Positions 9,165 through 18,678 are shown, counted from the first letter of the stretch. The stretch is 64,000 nucleotides of DNA from Streptomyces sp. NBC_01788 (GCF_035917575.1 NZ_CP109090.1:1116001-1180000); one strand, 5' to 3'. Notes: generated by a model from the letters alone, not told the origin. Translations and numbers: made by a program.

Positions 9165-9179
9165 TCCAACAGAGTTGGA
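9165..9179. promoter_or_regulatory. inverted repeat upstream of alpha-galactosidase
   Basis: Perfect TCCAAC-AGA-GTTGGA palindrome about 80 nt upstream of the GH27 start. It could be a regulator site controlling the galactosidase. It does not match the palindrome in front of the nearby lacI-type gene. Confidence 0.35.
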
Positions 9180-9257
9180 CACGTCCTACCATAACCGCGC
9201 ACCGATGACGCGGACATGACGTCATCCCAACTTTCGCGAGTCCGGAGGAGCGTTCTC

Positions 9258-11294
9258 ATGCGTCACCCGCACACGCGCACCGCCCGCCGCACCGTGGTCG
9301 GGGCCCTGGCCGCAGGACTGCTGTGCACCACGGGACTCGCAGTCCCCGCCGTCGCCGCACCCGCCCCGGCGGCCTCCGCACGGGACTCCGTCACGCCCAC
9401 GCGGGCCGACGGACTCGCCCTCACCCCTCCGATGGGCTTCAACAACTGGAACTCCACGAACTGCCGGGCCGAGTTCGACGAGGCCATGGTCAAGGGCATC
9501 GCCGACCTCTTCGTCGCCAAGGGCCTGAAGGACGCCGGGTACCAGTACGTCAACCTCGACGACTGCTGGGCCCTGCCCGCCCGTGACGCGAACGGCAAGC
9601 TCGTACCCGACCCGGTCAGATTCCCGGGCGGCATCGGAGCCGTCGCCGACTACGTGCACTCCAAGGGACTCAAGCTGGGCATCTACACCAGCGCCGGCAC
9701 CAAGACGTGCAACAACGCCGGCTTCCCCGGCGCGCTCGGCCACGAGTACAGCGACGCCCAGCAGTTCGCCGACTGGGGCGTGGACTACCTCAAGTACGAC
9801 AACTGCAACAACCAGGGCGTGGACGCCAGGCTCCGGTACACCATCATGCGGGACGCGCTGAAGGCGACCGGCCGGCCCATCGTGTACAGCATCTGCGAGT
9901 GGGGCCAGAACAAACCCTGGGAATGGGCCGCCGACGTCGGGCACTTGTGGCGCACCACCGACGACATCAGCGACAACTGGGGCTCGATGCTGTCGATCCT
10001 GAAGCAGAACCTGCCACTCGCCCCGTACGCCGGTCCGGGCCACTGGAACGACCCCGACATGCTGGAGGTCGGCAACGGCGGCATGACGGACACCGAGTAC
10101 CGCACCCACTTCTCGATGTGGTCCGTGATGGCCGCGCCCCTCCTCATCGGCTCGGACCTGCGCAAGGCGTCCGAGGCGACCCTCGACATCCTGGGCAACC
10201 GGGAGGTCGTCGCCGTCGACCAGGACCCGCTGGGCCGGCAGGGCGCCGTCGTCTCCTCCGAGGACGGGCGCTGGGTCGTGGCCAAGGAGATGAAGGACGG
10301 CAGCCGCGCCGTCGCCCTGTTCAACGAGACCGGCAGCCCGCAGCGCATCGCCACCACCGCGCGGGCCGTGGGCCTGCCCGGCGCCGCCGCCTACACCCTG
10401 CGTGACCTGTGGGAGCACCGCTCCTACAACACCGCGGGCACGATCTCGGCGACCGTTCCGGCCCACGGCACCGTCCTGGTCCGGGTCCAGCCCGACCGCC
10501 ACTGGGCCGCGAACCCGCCCGCCGTCGAACTCGGCCTGGACGGCAGCCTGTTGCTGGAGGCGGGCCGGCCGGCGACGCTCACCACGACCGTGACCGACCT
10601 GGGCCGTACGCCGGCCACGCGGGTCTCCGTGTCCCTGACCGGCCCCGCGGGCTGGACGGTACGGCCCGAGTCCGCGGTGCGGGCCCCGGCCGTAGCGACG
10701 GGGAAGACGCTGCGCACCCGCTGGACGGTCACCGCACCGGCCGGAACCCCGACGGGTTCGTACGACCTGACGCTCAGGGCGAGCCACCGCTCCCCCGGCG
10801 GCGTGCGCGTCGACAGCGCCCTGACCCTCGCCACCGGCGTGGTGGTGCGGCCGCCCACCGGGACGTCGTACCTCAGCGACCTCCCCTGGCTGTCGGCCGC
10901 CAACGGCTACGGCCCGGTGGAGCGCGACACCAGCAACGGCGAGAGCGCCGCCGGCGACGGTCATCCGATCACCCTCGGCGGGGTGGTGTACGCCAAGGGG
11001 CTCGGCGTCCACGCGGACAGCGCCGTCGAGTTCTACACGGGCGCGTCCTGCCGGACCGTCACCGCGGACGTCGGCGTCGACGACGAGAAGGACGGCAGGG
11101 GCACGGTGGCGTTCGAGATCTGGGCGGACGGCCGGAAGGCAGCCGCCACCGGGGTGCTCACCAACGCGATGGGTGCCCGGCCGCTGTCGGCGGACGTGTC
11201 CGGCGCCCAGGTGGTCCGCCTCGTCGTCACGGACGGCGGCGACGGCATCGACTCCGACCACGCGGACTGGGCGGACGCCCGCCTGGTGTGCTGA
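9258..11294 (+). CDS. secreted GH27 alpha-galactosidase with NEW3 and NPCBM domains
   Basis: 678-aa exported glycoside hydrolase releasing terminal alpha-galactose. A Tat/Sec-like leader (RTARR, then a hydrophobic core to AVAAPAP) is followed by the GH27 barrel beginning LTPPMGFNNWN, with the nucleophile-type YLKYDNCN and GHWNDPDMLEVGNGG. Next come a beta-sandwich of NEW3 type (about 430-530) and a C-terminal NPCBM domain (about 540-678, LGVHADS, DWADARL) for galactose binding. ATG 9258 is preceded by GGAGGAG. The upstream ATG 9216 lacks one. It is convergent with the ROK gene; sugar released may feed that kinase. Confidence 0.96.
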   Translation: MRHPHTRTARRTVVGALAAGLLCTTGLAVPAVAAPAPAASARDSVTPTRADGLALTPPMGFNNWNSTNCRAEFDEAMVKGIADLFVAKGLKDAGYQYVNLDDCWALPARDANGKLVPDPVRFPGGIGAVADYVHSKGLKLGIYTSAGTKTCNNAGFPGALGHEYSDAQQFADWGVDYLKYDNCNNQGVDARLRYTIMRDALKATGRPIVYSICEWGQNKPWEWAADVGHLWRTTDDISDNWGSMLSILKQNLPLAPYAGPGHWNDPDMLEVGNGGMTDTEYRTHFSMWSVMAAPLLIGSDLRKASEATLDILGNREVVAVDQDPLGRQGAVVSSEDGRWVVAKEMKDGSRAVALFNETGSPQRIATTARAVGLPGAAAYTLRDLWEHRSYNTAGTISATVPAHGTVLVRVQPDRHWAANPPAVELGLDGSLLLEAGRPATLTTTVTDLGRTPATRVSVSLTGPAGWTVRPESAVRAPAVATGKTLRTRWTVTAPAGTPTGSYDLTLRASHRSPGGVRVDSALTLATGVVVRPPTGTSYLSDLPWLSAANGYGPVERDTSNGESAAGDGHPITLGGVVYAKGLGVHADSAVEFYTGASCRTVTADVGVDDEKDGRGTVAFEIWADGRKAAATGVLTNAMGARPLSADVSGAQVVRLVVTDGGDGIDSDHADWADARLVC

Positions 11295-11323
11295 GCCGCA
11301 GTCCCGGAACGGCGGCCGCCGCC

Positions 11324-12277
11324 TCAGACCCCGGCCGCCGTGACGTCCGTCCGCGCCGCGAGCGCTGCCGCCGCCGCTCCGACCAGGCCGGCGTCCGTGC
11401 CGGTCTGGGCCGGGGCGACCGTCAGACGCCGTACGAAGGAGAGGGTGGCGTAGTCGGTCAGGGCCCGGCGCAGCGGGGCGAGGAGCACGTCCCCCGCCTT
11501 GGCCACTCCCCCGCCGATCACCGCGATGTCGATCTCGACCAGGGTCGCGGTGGCGGCGATGCCCGCGGCCAGGGCGCGGGCGGCGCGGGCGAAGGAGGCA
11601 ACGGCGACCGGGTCCCCGGCGCGGGCGGCGGCGGCCACCGCGGCGGCCGAGGTGTCGCCGTCGGGGCCCGGGCGCCAGCCCTGGTCCAGGGCCCGGCGGG
11701 CGATGTTCGGGCCGCTCGCGAGGCGTTCCACGCAGCCGCGCGAACCACAAGGGCACGGGTCGCCGTCGAGGTCGACGCTGATGTGGCCGATGTGCCCGGA
11801 GTTGCCCGTCGGGCCCGGGTGGAGCCGCCCGTTGAGCACCAGGCCGCCGCCGACCCCCGTGGAGACGACCATGCACAGCGCGTTGCCGTGTCCCCGGGCG
11901 GCACCCTGCCAGTGCTCGGCCGCCGTGATGGCCACGCCGTCGCCGATCAGCTCCACGGGCAGGCCGCCGGTCGCGGCGCGGGCCCGCTCGACCAACGGGT
12001 AGTCCCGCCAGCCGGGCACGTTGACGGGGCTGACCGTGCCCGCGGAGGCGTCGACCGGGCCCGCGCTGCCGATGCCCAGGGCCGTGGCACGCCCCCACAG
12101 CGGCGAGGCGCCCAGCTCGCCGAGCACCTCCTCCACGGCCCGCATCACGGTGTCGCCGTCCTCCTGCGCGGGCGTCGGGCGCTGCGCGCGCACCAGGATG
12201 CCGCCGCGGCCGTCCACCAGCGCTCCGGCGATCTTGGTGCCGCCGATGTCCAGTGCGGCCACGAGGTCGGTGTGCAT
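11324..12277 (-). CDS. ROK-family sugar kinase
   Basis: 317-aa ROK protein with no DNA-binding domain, hence a sugar kinase rather than a repressor. N-terminal ATP motif AALDIGGTKIAGAL, the ROK signature region LIGDGVAITAAEHW through NSGHIGHISVD, and zinc-binding CPCGSRGCVE are all present. Divergent from the LacI-type gene, with a palindrome between them, and convergent with the secreted alpha-galactosidase. Together they suggest a sugar uptake/phosphorylation module. The sugar (glucose, galactose or another hexose) cannot be fixed from sequence. Confidence 0.93.
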   Translation of the reverse strand: MHTDLVAALDIGGTKIAGALVDGRGGILVRAQRPTPAQEDGDTVMRAVEEVLGELGASPLWGRATALGIGSAGPVDASAGTVSPVNVPGWRDYPLVERARAATGGLPVELIGDGVAITAAEHWQGAARGHGNALCMVVSTGVGGGLVLNGRLHPGPTGNSGHIGHISVDLDGDPCPCGSRGCVERLASGPNIARRALDQGWRPGPDGDTSAAAVAAAARAGDPVAVASFARAARALAAGIAATATLVEIDIAVIGGGVAKAGDVLLAPLRRALTDYATLSFVRRLTVAPAQTGTDAGLVGAAAAALAARTDVTAAGV

Positions 12278-12388
12278 CAGAGTCAGATCTCCCCGTCAAC
12301 CATGAGAAAACCAAGAGGTGGGCGCGGTCCGGTATCGCCGTGGGGCGGCGCGGGCCGGAGTGTTCGATGGACAGTCTCTCGTGCGTAT

Positions 12389-12400
12389 GACAACGTTGTC
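12389..12400. promoter_or_regulatory. LacI-type operator GACAACGTTGTC
   Basis: Perfect 12-bp palindrome with the central CG typical of LacI/GalR operators. It precedes a plausible -10 (TATGCT, 12408-12413) and overlaps the matching -35 position, 103 nt before the lacI-type start and in the divergent promoter shared with the ROK kinase. Autoregulation is inferred. Confidence 0.65.
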
Positions 12401-12502
12401 CAGGTTCTATGCTCGACGCCACATCCTCATACGAACCCATGGACCGACGCATCCCCGTGGACGCGATTCGTCCCCGTGGACGACAGGACAGGACGCCGCA
12501 CC

Positions 12503-13573
12503 GTGCCCGAGACCGCCCGTCGAGCAGACCGCCCCGCAGACCGCCCGGACCGCGCGTCGGGGAATCGCTACGGAAGCCGTCCGACGATGAAGGACGTGGC
12601 GGCACGCGCGGGCGTCGGCCTGAAGACCGTCTCCCGCGTGGTCAACGGTGAGCCCGGGGTCACCCCGGACACGGAGCGGCGCGTGCAGGACGCCATCGCG
12701 GCCCTGGGCTTCCGCCGCAACGACAGCGCGCGGGTGCTGCGCAAGGGCCGTACGGCGAGCGTGGGGCTGATCCTGGAAGACCTCGCCGACCCGTTCTACG
12801 GGCCGCTGAGCCGCTCGGTGGAGGAGGTCGCCCGAGCGCACGGCGCCCTGCTCATCAACGGATCCAGCGCGGAGGACCCGGAGCGCGAGCAGGAACTCGC
12901 GCTGGCGCTGTGCGCACGGCGGGTGGACGGGCTGGTCGTGATCCCGGCCGGTGACGACCACCGCTATCTGGAGCCCGAGCTCAAGGCGGGCGTCGCGACC
13001 GTGTTCGTGGACCGCCCGGCCGGGAACATCGACGCCGACGTCGTGCTGTCGGACAACTTCGGCGGGGCCCGCGACGGTGTCGCCCACCTGATCGCCCACG
13101 GCCACCGCCGGATCGGGTTCATCGGCGACATGCCCCGTATCCACACGGCCGCCGAGCGCCTGCGCGGCTACCGGGCGGCGATGGAGGACGCGGGCATACC
13201 GGTCGAGGACTCCTGGATGTCGCTGGGCGTCACGGACCCGGAGCGGGTGCGCCGGGCCACCGAGACCATGCTGTCCGGGCCCGATCCGGTCACCGCGGTC
13301 TTCGCGGGCAATAACCGGGTGACCGTCACCGTGATCCGCGTACTGGCCGAGCAGGCGCGGCGGGTCGCCCTCGTCGGCTTCGACGACATCGAACTGGCCG
13401 ATCTGCTCCAGCCGGGAGTCACCGTCGTCGCCCAGGACTCGGCGGCCCTCGGCCGAACCGCCGCCGAGCGCCTCTTCCGCCAGCTGGACGGCACCCTCCT
13501 CGCCCCGGAGCGCATCGAACTCCCGACCCGCCTGATCACCCGAGGCTCGGGCGAACTGCCCCCGCCGGCCTGA
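12503..13573 (+). CDS. LacI-family transcriptional regulator
   Basis: One-component sugar-responsive regulator. The helix-turn-helix is TMKDVAARAGVGLKTVSRVV, followed by the hinge and a periplasmic-binding-protein fold (SVGLILEDLADPFYG, GHRRIGFIGD, VGFDDIELADLL). I give GTG 12503 as start (356 aa, 28-residue arginine-rich lead). ATG 12587 at the HTH is the alternative and gives 328 aa. The lead has weaker third-position GC, so the start is uncertain. It is divergent from the ROK kinase and probably regulates that kinase and itself through the 12389 palindrome. Confidence 0.9.
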   Translation: MPETARRADRPADRPDRASGNRYGSRPTMKDVAARAGVGLKTVSRVVNGEPGVTPDTERRVQDAIAALGFRRNDSARVLRKGRTASVGLILEDLADPFYGPLSRSVEEVARAHGALLINGSSAEDPEREQELALALCARRVDGLVVIPAGDDHRYLEPELKAGVATVFVDRPAGNIDADVVLSDNFGGARDGVAHLIAHGHRRIGFIGDMPRIHTAAERLRGYRAAMEDAGIPVEDSWMSLGVTDPERVRRATETMLSGPDPVTAVFAGNNRVTVTVIRVLAEQARRVALVGFDDIELADLLQPGVTVVAQDSAALGRTAAERLFRQLDGTLLAPERIELPTRLITRGSGELPPPA

Positions 13574-13642
13574 CGCCCGGCGGACGTCCCGCGCCACGCG
13601 GGCCGGGTCCGACACGCGGCAGAAGCGCGAGCCGGAAGCAGA

Positions 13643-13682
13643 GGGGCGTGACCACGGGGGCGGAGCCCCGGGGTCACGCCCC
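13643..13682. terminator. bidirectional terminator hairpin
   Basis: Stem GGGGCGTGACC (13643-13653) pairs perfectly with GGTCACGCCCC (13672-13682), with an inner GGGC/GCCC helix. It lies between the convergent lacI-type and lyase genes. Confidence 0.75.
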
Positions 13683-13705
13683 TGCCGGTGTGCCGTGCCG
13701 TCCGG

Positions 13706-15010
13706 CTACTGCGCCGACGCGGTCAGGTCGCCGCGGCGTGGGGCCGCGAAGGACTCGAGGCCGGCGCGGGTCAGGCCGGTGCGCTCGGCGACCTCGTCGG
13801 AGTCGAGGGCACCGCAGTCCAGGCCGCGCAGCAGGTATCCGCTGAGCGCCTTGGCGGTGGCGGGCTCGTCCATGACGTCGCCGCCGACGCGGCTGACGTA
13901 GCGGGCGAGGCGGGCCGCCGCCTGCTCGAAGCCCTCGCGGTAGAAGGCGAACACGGCCGCGTACCGCGTGGGGATGTGGCCGGGGTGCATGTCCCAGCCC
14001 TGGTAGTAGGCGCGGGCCAGGGCACGGCGGGTGAGGCCGAAGTGCAGCCGCCAGGCGTCGTGCACCTTCTCGGCCGGGCCGACCGGCAGGACGTTGGTGG
14101 AGCCGTCCGAGACGCGTACCCCCGTGCCCGCGGCGGCGACCTGCATCACGGCCTTGGCGTAGTCGGCGGCCGGGTGGTCGCTGGCCTGGTAGGCGGCGGA
14201 GACACCGAGGCAGGCGCTGTAGTCGAAGGTGCCGTAGTGCAGTCCGGTGGCGCGGCCCTCGGCGGCCTGGATCATCCGGGCGACCGTGGCGGTGCCGTCG
14301 GCGGCGAGGATGGACTGGCTGGTCTCGATCTGGATTTCGAAGCCGAGGCGTCCGGGCGCCAGCCCGTGGGCCTTCTCGAAGGCCTCCAGCAGCCGGGCCA
14401 TGGCGGTGACCTGCTCGGGATAGGTCACCTTCGGCAGGGTCAGGACCAGCCCGCCGGGCAGGCCCCCGGCCTCCATCAGGCCGGTGAGAAAGATGTCGAG
14501 GGTGCGGATGCCCCGGTCGCGGACCGCCGCCTCGAAGCACTTCATGCGGATGCCCATGTACGGGGCCGCCGTCCCGTTCCGGTACGCCTCGGCGACCAGC
14601 CCGGCCGCGCGGGCGGCCGCCTCGTCCTCCTCCGCGTCGGGCCGGGGGCCGTACCCGTCCTCGAAGTCGATCCGCAGATCCTCGATCGGCTCCCGCTCCA
14701 GCTTGGCGCGGACGCGGTCGTACACGGGAGCGGCCAGTTCGTCGCTCAGGCCGAGGACGGCGGCGAAGGAGGCCGCGTCCGGGGCGTGCTCGTCGAGCGC
14801 GGCGAGCGCCCGGTCGCCCCAGGAGCGGATGGTGCCGGCCTCGAAGACGTCGCCGGGCACGTAGACGGTGTGCACGGGCTGGCGGGTGCCGGGGTCGCCC
14901 GGGTAGAGACGCTCCAGTTCGGCGTCGACCGGCGCGAGGGAGGCGCTGATCTCCTCGCTGACGGCGCCCGCGAGGCTCGTCGCCACGTTCTCCTGCTGGC
15001 CCTGACCCAT
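13706..15010 (-). CDS. HpcH/HpaI-CitE-like aldolase/lyase (DUF6986)
   Basis: 434-aa member of the HpcH/HpaI aldolase / citrate-lyase-beta superfamily as seen in DUF6986 proteins. Recognisable pieces are LRIDFEDGYGPRPD (metal-ligand region), LTLPKVTYPEQV, FEIQIETSQSIL and GLHYGTFDYSA. Such enzymes cleave or form C-C bonds in acyl-CoA or oxo-acids with Mg2+. ATG 15010 follows AGGAGGG, and an upstream in-frame ATG at 15046 was rejected. It is separated from etfA by a strong terminator, so it is not part of the etf operon. Substrate unknown. Confidence 0.85.
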   Translation of the reverse strand: MGQGQQENVATSLAGAVSEEISASLAPVDAELERLYPGDPGTRQPVHTVYVPGDVFEAGTIRSWGDRALAALDEHAPDAASFAAVLGLSDELAAPVYDRVRAKLEREPIEDLRIDFEDGYGPRPDAEEDEAAARAAGLVAEAYRNGTAAPYMGIRMKCFEAAVRDRGIRTLDIFLTGLMEAGGLPGGLVLTLPKVTYPEQVTAMARLLEAFEKAHGLAPGRLGFEIQIETSQSILAADGTATVARMIQAAEGRATGLHYGTFDYSACLGVSAAYQASDHPAADYAKAVMQVAAAGTGVRVSDGSTNVLPVGPAEKVHDAWRLHFGLTRRALARAYYQGWDMHPGHIPTRYAAVFAFYREGFEQAAARLARYVSRVGGDVMDEPATAKALSGYLLRGLDCGALDSDEVAERTGLTRAGLESFAAPRRGDLTASAQ

Positions 15011-15192
15011 CCCACACCCTCCTGTTTTCCGCTTTCCGGAATCCATAATCCGCAGTACGAAGTTATCCGCGGATCTTCCCGTGGGTCAACACCGTCTTTC
15101 TTCCGCGCGACCGCCCACGCCTCTCATCTCATCCTGGCGCGCGAGAGGACGGGATCACCCGCCGGGCCGAGCGGGGTTGCGGCCAGGACGAG

Positions 15193-15241
15193 CCGAGGCC
15201 CCCGCGTCCCACCCGGAGAGGGCAGGGCACGGGGGCCTCGG
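15193..15241 (-). terminator. terminator of etfBA operon
   Basis: Perfect 12-bp stem CCGAGGCCCCCG (15193-15204) with CGGGGGCCTCGG (15230-15241), 25-base loop, 16 bp past the etfA stop. Confidence 0.75.
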
Positions 15242-15256
15242 TCGTACGCCGGAGGA

Positions 15257-16219
15257 TCAGCCCTTGCGGGTCTTGATCTCCTCGGTGAGCTGCGGGACGA
15301 CCTCGAACAGGTCGCCGACGACGCCGTAGTCGACCAGGTCGAAGATCGGGGCCTCGGGGTCCTTGTTGACCGCGACAATCGTCTTCGAGGTCTGCATGCC
15401 GGCGCGGTGCTGGATCGCACCGGAGATTCCGTTGGCGATGTAGAGCTGCGGGGACACGGACTTGCCGGTCTGGCCGACCTGGCTGGTGTGCGGGTACCAG
15501 CCGGCGTCGACGGCGGCACGCGAGGCACCCACGGCCGCGCCGAGGGAGTCGGCGAGCGCCTCGATGACCGCGAAGTTCTCCGCGCCGTTCACGCCACGGC
15601 CGCCGGAGACCACGATCGCGGCCTCGGTCAGCTCGGGGCGGCCCGTCGACTCACGCGGCGTCCGGCCGGTGATCTTCGTGCCGGTCGCCTGGTCCGAGAA
15701 CGTCACGCTGAGCGCCTCGACCGCACCGGCGGCCGGGGCGGCCTCCACGGCGGCGCTGTTGGGCTTGACGGTGATGACCGCGATGCCCTTGGAGACACGG
15801 GACTTGGTGCTGTACGAGGCGGCGAACACCGACTGGGTGGCCACCGGGCCCTCGTCGCCGGGCTCCAGGTCGACGGCGTCGGTGATGATGCCCGAACCGA
15901 TGCGCAGCGCCAGACGCGCGGCGATCTCCTTGCCCTCGGTGGAGGACGGCACCAGCACGGCGGCCGGCGAGACGGCCTCGACGGCGGCCTGCAGGGCGTC
16001 CACCTTGGGCACGACCAGGTAGTCGGTGTACTCGGGCGCGTCGTGGGTGAGGACCCGCACGGCGCCGTGCTCGGCGAGCGTCGCGGCGGTGTCCGCGGCA
16101 CCCGCGCCGAGCGCGACGGCGACCGGCTCGCCGATGCGGCGGGCCAGGGTCAGCAGCTCCAGGGTCGGCTTGCGGACGGCACCGCCTGCGTGGTCGACGT
16201 AGACGAGGACTTCAGCCAT
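15257..16219 (-). CDS. etfA: electron transfer flavoprotein alpha subunit
   Basis: 320-aa ETF alpha (FixB) subunit, carrying FAD and passing electrons from acyl-CoA dehydrogenases to the respiratory chain. [10 protein letters not shown] start, the N-terminal adenine-nucleotide-like domain, and the C-terminal FAD domain with [39 protein letters not shown] segment and [21 protein letters not shown] are all present and full length. It follows etfB with a 57-bp gap and ends before a strong hairpin. Cytoplasmic. Confidence 0.98.
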   Translation of the reverse strand: MAEVLVYVDHAGGAVRKPTLELLTLARRIGEPVAVALGAGAADTAATLAEHGAVRVLTHDAPEYTDYLVVPKVDALQAAVEAVSPAAVLVPSSTEGKEIAARLALRIGSGIITDAVDLEPGDEGPVATQSVFAASYSTKSRVSKGIAVITVKPNSAAVEAAPAAGAVEALSVTFSDQATGTKITGRTPRESTGRPELTEAAIVVSGGRGVNGAENFAVIEALADSLGAAVGASRAAVDAGWYPHTSQVGQTGKSVSPQLYIANGISGAIQHRAGMQTSKTIVAVNKDPEAPIFDLVDYGVVGDLFEVVPQLTEEIKTRKG

Positions 16220-16276
16220 GGGACTTCTTCTCTCCTGCTTGCGAAGTGTGAGGAACGGTCAGCGGAACCAGCGGGC

Positions 16277-17062
16277 TCAGATGAACTTCTGGCTCGCGAG
16301 GAACTCGGCGAGCTGCTTGCCGCCCTCGCCCTCGTCCTTGACGATCGTGCCCGCGGTGCGGGCCGGACGCTCCGTCACGGAGTCCACGGCCGTCCAGGCA
16401 CCCTCCAGACCGACCTCCTCCTCGTCGATGTCCAGGTCGGACAGATCCCAGGACTGAACCGGCTTCTTCTTGGCCGCCATGATGCCCTTGAAGGACGGGT
16501 AACGGGCCTCGCCCGACTGGTCGGTGACGGACACCACCGCGGGCAGCGACGCCTCCAGCTGCTCCGAGGCCGCGTCCCCGTCCCGGCGGCCCTTCACCGT
16601 GCCGTCCTCGACCGACACCTCCGACAGCAGCGTCACCTGGGGGACACCCAGACGCTCGGCGAGCAGCGCCGGGACCACGCCCATGGAGCCGTCGGTGGAG
16701 GCCATGCCCGAGATCACCAGGTCGTAGCCGGCCTTCTCGATCGCCTTGGCCAGCACCAGCGAAGTACCGATGGCGTCCGTGCCGTGCAGGTCGTCGTCCT
16801 CGACGTGGACCGCCTTGTCGGCGCCCATCGACAGCGCCTTGCGCAGCGCGTCCTTGGCGTCCTCGGGACCCACCGTCAGAACGGTGACCTCGGCATCGTC
16901 GGCGTCCTCTGCGATCCGCAGCGCCTGCTCGACCGCGTACTCGTCCAGCTCGGAGAGCAGACCGTCCACGTCGTCCCGGTCGACGGTCAGGTCATCGGCG
17001 AAGTGCCGGTCGCCAGTGGCGTCGGGCACGTACTTCACAGTGACAACGATCCTCAAGCTCAC
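16277..17062 (-). CDS. etfB: electron transfer flavoprotein beta subunit
   Basis: 261-aa ETF beta (FixA) subunit, partner of EtfA. It opens with SLRIVVTVKYVPD and contains the AMP-binding signature region around LVISGMASTDGSMGVVPALLAERLGVPQVT. Start is GTG 17062, preceded by AGGAG at a normal distance. Longer upstream frames have no coding character. etfB-etfA is the usual order. A short palindrome TACTCGTCAGTA about 110 nt upstream may be a fatty-acid-related regulator site. Confidence 0.98.
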   Translation of the reverse strand: MSLRIVVTVKYVPDATGDRHFADDLTVDRDDVDGLLSELDEYAVEQALRIAEDADDAEVTVLTVGPEDAKDALRKALSMGADKAVHVEDDDLHGTDAIGTSLVLAKAIEKAGYDLVISGMASTDGSMGVVPALLAERLGVPQVTLLSEVSVEDGTVKGRRDGDAASEQLEASLPAVVSVTDQSGEARYPSFKGIMAAKKKPVQSWDLSDLDIDEEEVGLEGAWTAVDSVTERPARTAGTIVKDEGEGGKQLAEFLASQKFI

Positions 17063-17169
17063 GCCGGCTCTCCTACTGCATCGTCTTCTCTGGGCTGCCT
17101 TCCTAGGCAGCATAGGCGCCTGAAGCGGCCGATCCCGGTCAGGGCGACCAGGCGCTCCGAGCGGAATAT

Positions 17170-17181
17170 TACTCGTCAGTA
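17170..17181. promoter_or_regulatory. candidate operator upstream of etfB
   Basis: TACT-CGTC-AGTA inverted repeat in the 217-bp gap upstream of etfB. Short (4-nt arms) but in the general form of TetR-family sites seen near acyl-CoA metabolism genes. Low specificity. Confidence 0.3.
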
Positions 17182-17279
17182 CACCCAGTTCATGCCCGCT
17201 GAGCAAGCGCTTTGAACTGTGACCTTCGCAACGCAGCGTAACCGGAACCCGACGGCTTCGCAGGAGAGGGGTGAGGTGA

Positions 17280-17798
17280 TCAATCACGCAGCGCGCTGAA
17301 GCGGCCCTGGTGGTAGAGAAGCGGACGACCGGCGCCCGCGGGATCTCCCAGGACGACCTCGGCCAGCACGATCCGGTGGTCCCCGGCCGGCACCCGTGTG
17401 ACGACACGGCACACCAGCCAGGCGAGCACGCCGTCGAGAACGGGGACGCCCTCGGGACCCTCGCGCCACGCCGTCGGCGCGCCGAAGCGGTCGGCGCCGC
17501 TGCGCGCGAAGGTGGCGGCCAGTTCCTCCTGGTGCTCACCGAGTATGTGGACGCCGACATGGTCGGTCGCGGCGATGGCCGGCCAGCTGGAACCGCCGGT
17601 GCCGATACCGAAGGAGAGCATCGGCGGCTCGGCGGAGACGGAGGTGAGGGACGTGGCGGTGAAGCCGACCGGACCGGCGTCGCCCCGGGCGGTGATCACC
17701 GCGACGCCCGCCGCGTGCCGCCGGAAGACGGAGCGCAGCAGTTGTGGGGAGGCGAACTGGACGGTGCCGGAGGCACCCAGGTCGGACGTGGCCGTCAT
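17280..17798 (-). CDS. flavin reductase-like FMN-binding protein
   Basis: 172-aa member of the HpaC/flavin_reductase domain family, which supplies reduced flavin to monooxygenases. Motifs: RHAAGVAVITARG, GFTATSLTSVSAEPPMLSF and GDHRIVLAEVV. ATG 17798 is preceded by AAGGACGG. An in-frame TTG at 17846 would add 16 residues of low-quality sequence. It lies downstream of the thioredoxin-like gene on the same strand with a 229-bp gap. No monooxygenase partner is adjacent, so its partner must be elsewhere. Confidence 0.9.
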   Translation of the reverse strand: MTATSDLGASGTVQFASPQLLRSVFRRHAAGVAVITARGDAGPVGFTATSLTSVSAEPPMLSFGIGTGGSSWPAIAATDHVGVHILGEHQEELAATFARSGADRFGAPTAWREGPEGVPVLDGVLAWLVCRVVTRVPAGDHRIVLAEVVLGDPAGAGRPLLYHQGRFSALRD

Positions 17799-18027
17799 GG
17801 AGCCGTCCTTCTGCTGGTCGGACGAGCGGGATCCGCGGCTGCTCAACAGTCCGGACGGCGCGCGCTCGTGGGGCGGGCTGGGTCGACGCGGGGCCGCCCG
17901 AGAAGAAGGAGTTCCGAGGGCATGCGGTCAGGCTCACGATAGTTGGCGTGCACAGTCAAGTACGCCCCGGGATCCACGAGCCCTCCCGCCGCCGCGGTCA
18001 GAGGCCTCACCACCCCGGACGGCGACC

Positions 18028-18354
18028 TCACAACGCCTCCCCCAGGGCCGCGATGACGTCCGCCTTGCGCGGCTGCCCGGCCGCCCGCCGCACCACGCGG
18101 CCGTCCGCGTCGAGGACGAGCACGGTCGGCGTCCTGAGGATCCCGAGCGCGCGCACGAGGTCGAGCCGGGCCTCGGCGTCGACCTCGACGTGCGCCACCC
18201 CGGGGACCAGGCCGGCCACCTCGCCGAGGATCCGCCGGGTCGCCCGGCAGGGTGCGCAGAACGCGCTGGAGAACTGCACCAGCGTGGCCCGCGCGCCGAG
18301 GTCCTCACCGAGTTCGGCCGACCCGAGCCGTCTGCCCTCGTCCCATCCCGGCAC
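18028..18354 (-). CDS. thioredoxin-family protein
   Basis: 108-aa thioredoxin fold with active site C33-A-P-C36 (FSSAFCAPCRATRRIL) and the cis-proline segment GILRTPTVLVLDADG. The CAPC motif differs from canonical CGPC, so redox potential and partners probably differ from housekeeping thioredoxin. GTG start at 18354. No signal peptide, so cytoplasmic. The 321-bp stretch to the divergent PlsC gene holds both promoters. Confidence 0.9.
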   Translation of the reverse strand: MPGWDEGRRLGSAELGEDLGARATLVQFSSAFCAPCRATRRILGEVAGLVPGVAHVEVDAEARLDLVRALGILRTPTVLVLDADGRVVRRAAGQPRKADVIAALGEAL

Positions 18355-18617
18355 GCTTGTACTCCCGTTCTTCCGCCACGCTCTGCCACACTTTCGCGGA
18401 CGCCCCCGCGTTCACCGGTACAGCGCGCCCGTTGGGACGGAGATTCCCGGGCGCCCGGGACAGGTTCCCGAAGGGGTTCCAAGGCCTGTGCTGCGGGTCC
18501 ACGATGGGCCGTCGGGCGGAATCTGAGGGGTGACGTGACGAGGATCTCGCGTTGGACGGGCACGTGGGCTGGCTCCCGCGCCGTTCTTGGGGCACGATCT
18601 GCGACAGGCCGTAAACC

Positions 18618-18629
18618 TACGGCAGCGTA
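18618..18629. promoter_or_regulatory. weak palindrome upstream of plsC-like gene
   Basis: TACG-GCAG-CGTA lies about 50 nt upstream of the acyltransferase start. Sites of this form occur upstream of lipid genes in streptomycetes from memory, but four-base arms are weak evidence. Confidence 0.25.
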
Positions 18630-18678
18630 ACTTCCGCCGGGAGCCCTTCCCTGGCAGAGAGAAGGGTCCGTCCCGCTC

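Noticed and set aside
9222-12605. 1127-codon open frame on the minus strand over GH27 and ROK genes
   Set aside because: GC-frame shadow: the real genes have domains and ribosome binding sites, this frame has only arginine/glycine-rich low-complexity sequence.
13688-17215. 1175-codon plus-strand frame over lyase and etf genes
   Set aside because: Same shadow effect; etfA and etfB are certain on the other strand.
17843-18031. 62-codon frame between thioredoxin and flavin reductase genes, overlapping both ends
   Set aside because: ATGA and TTGA overlaps are suggestive, but no ribosome binding site, poor composition and likely promoter sequence inside it.
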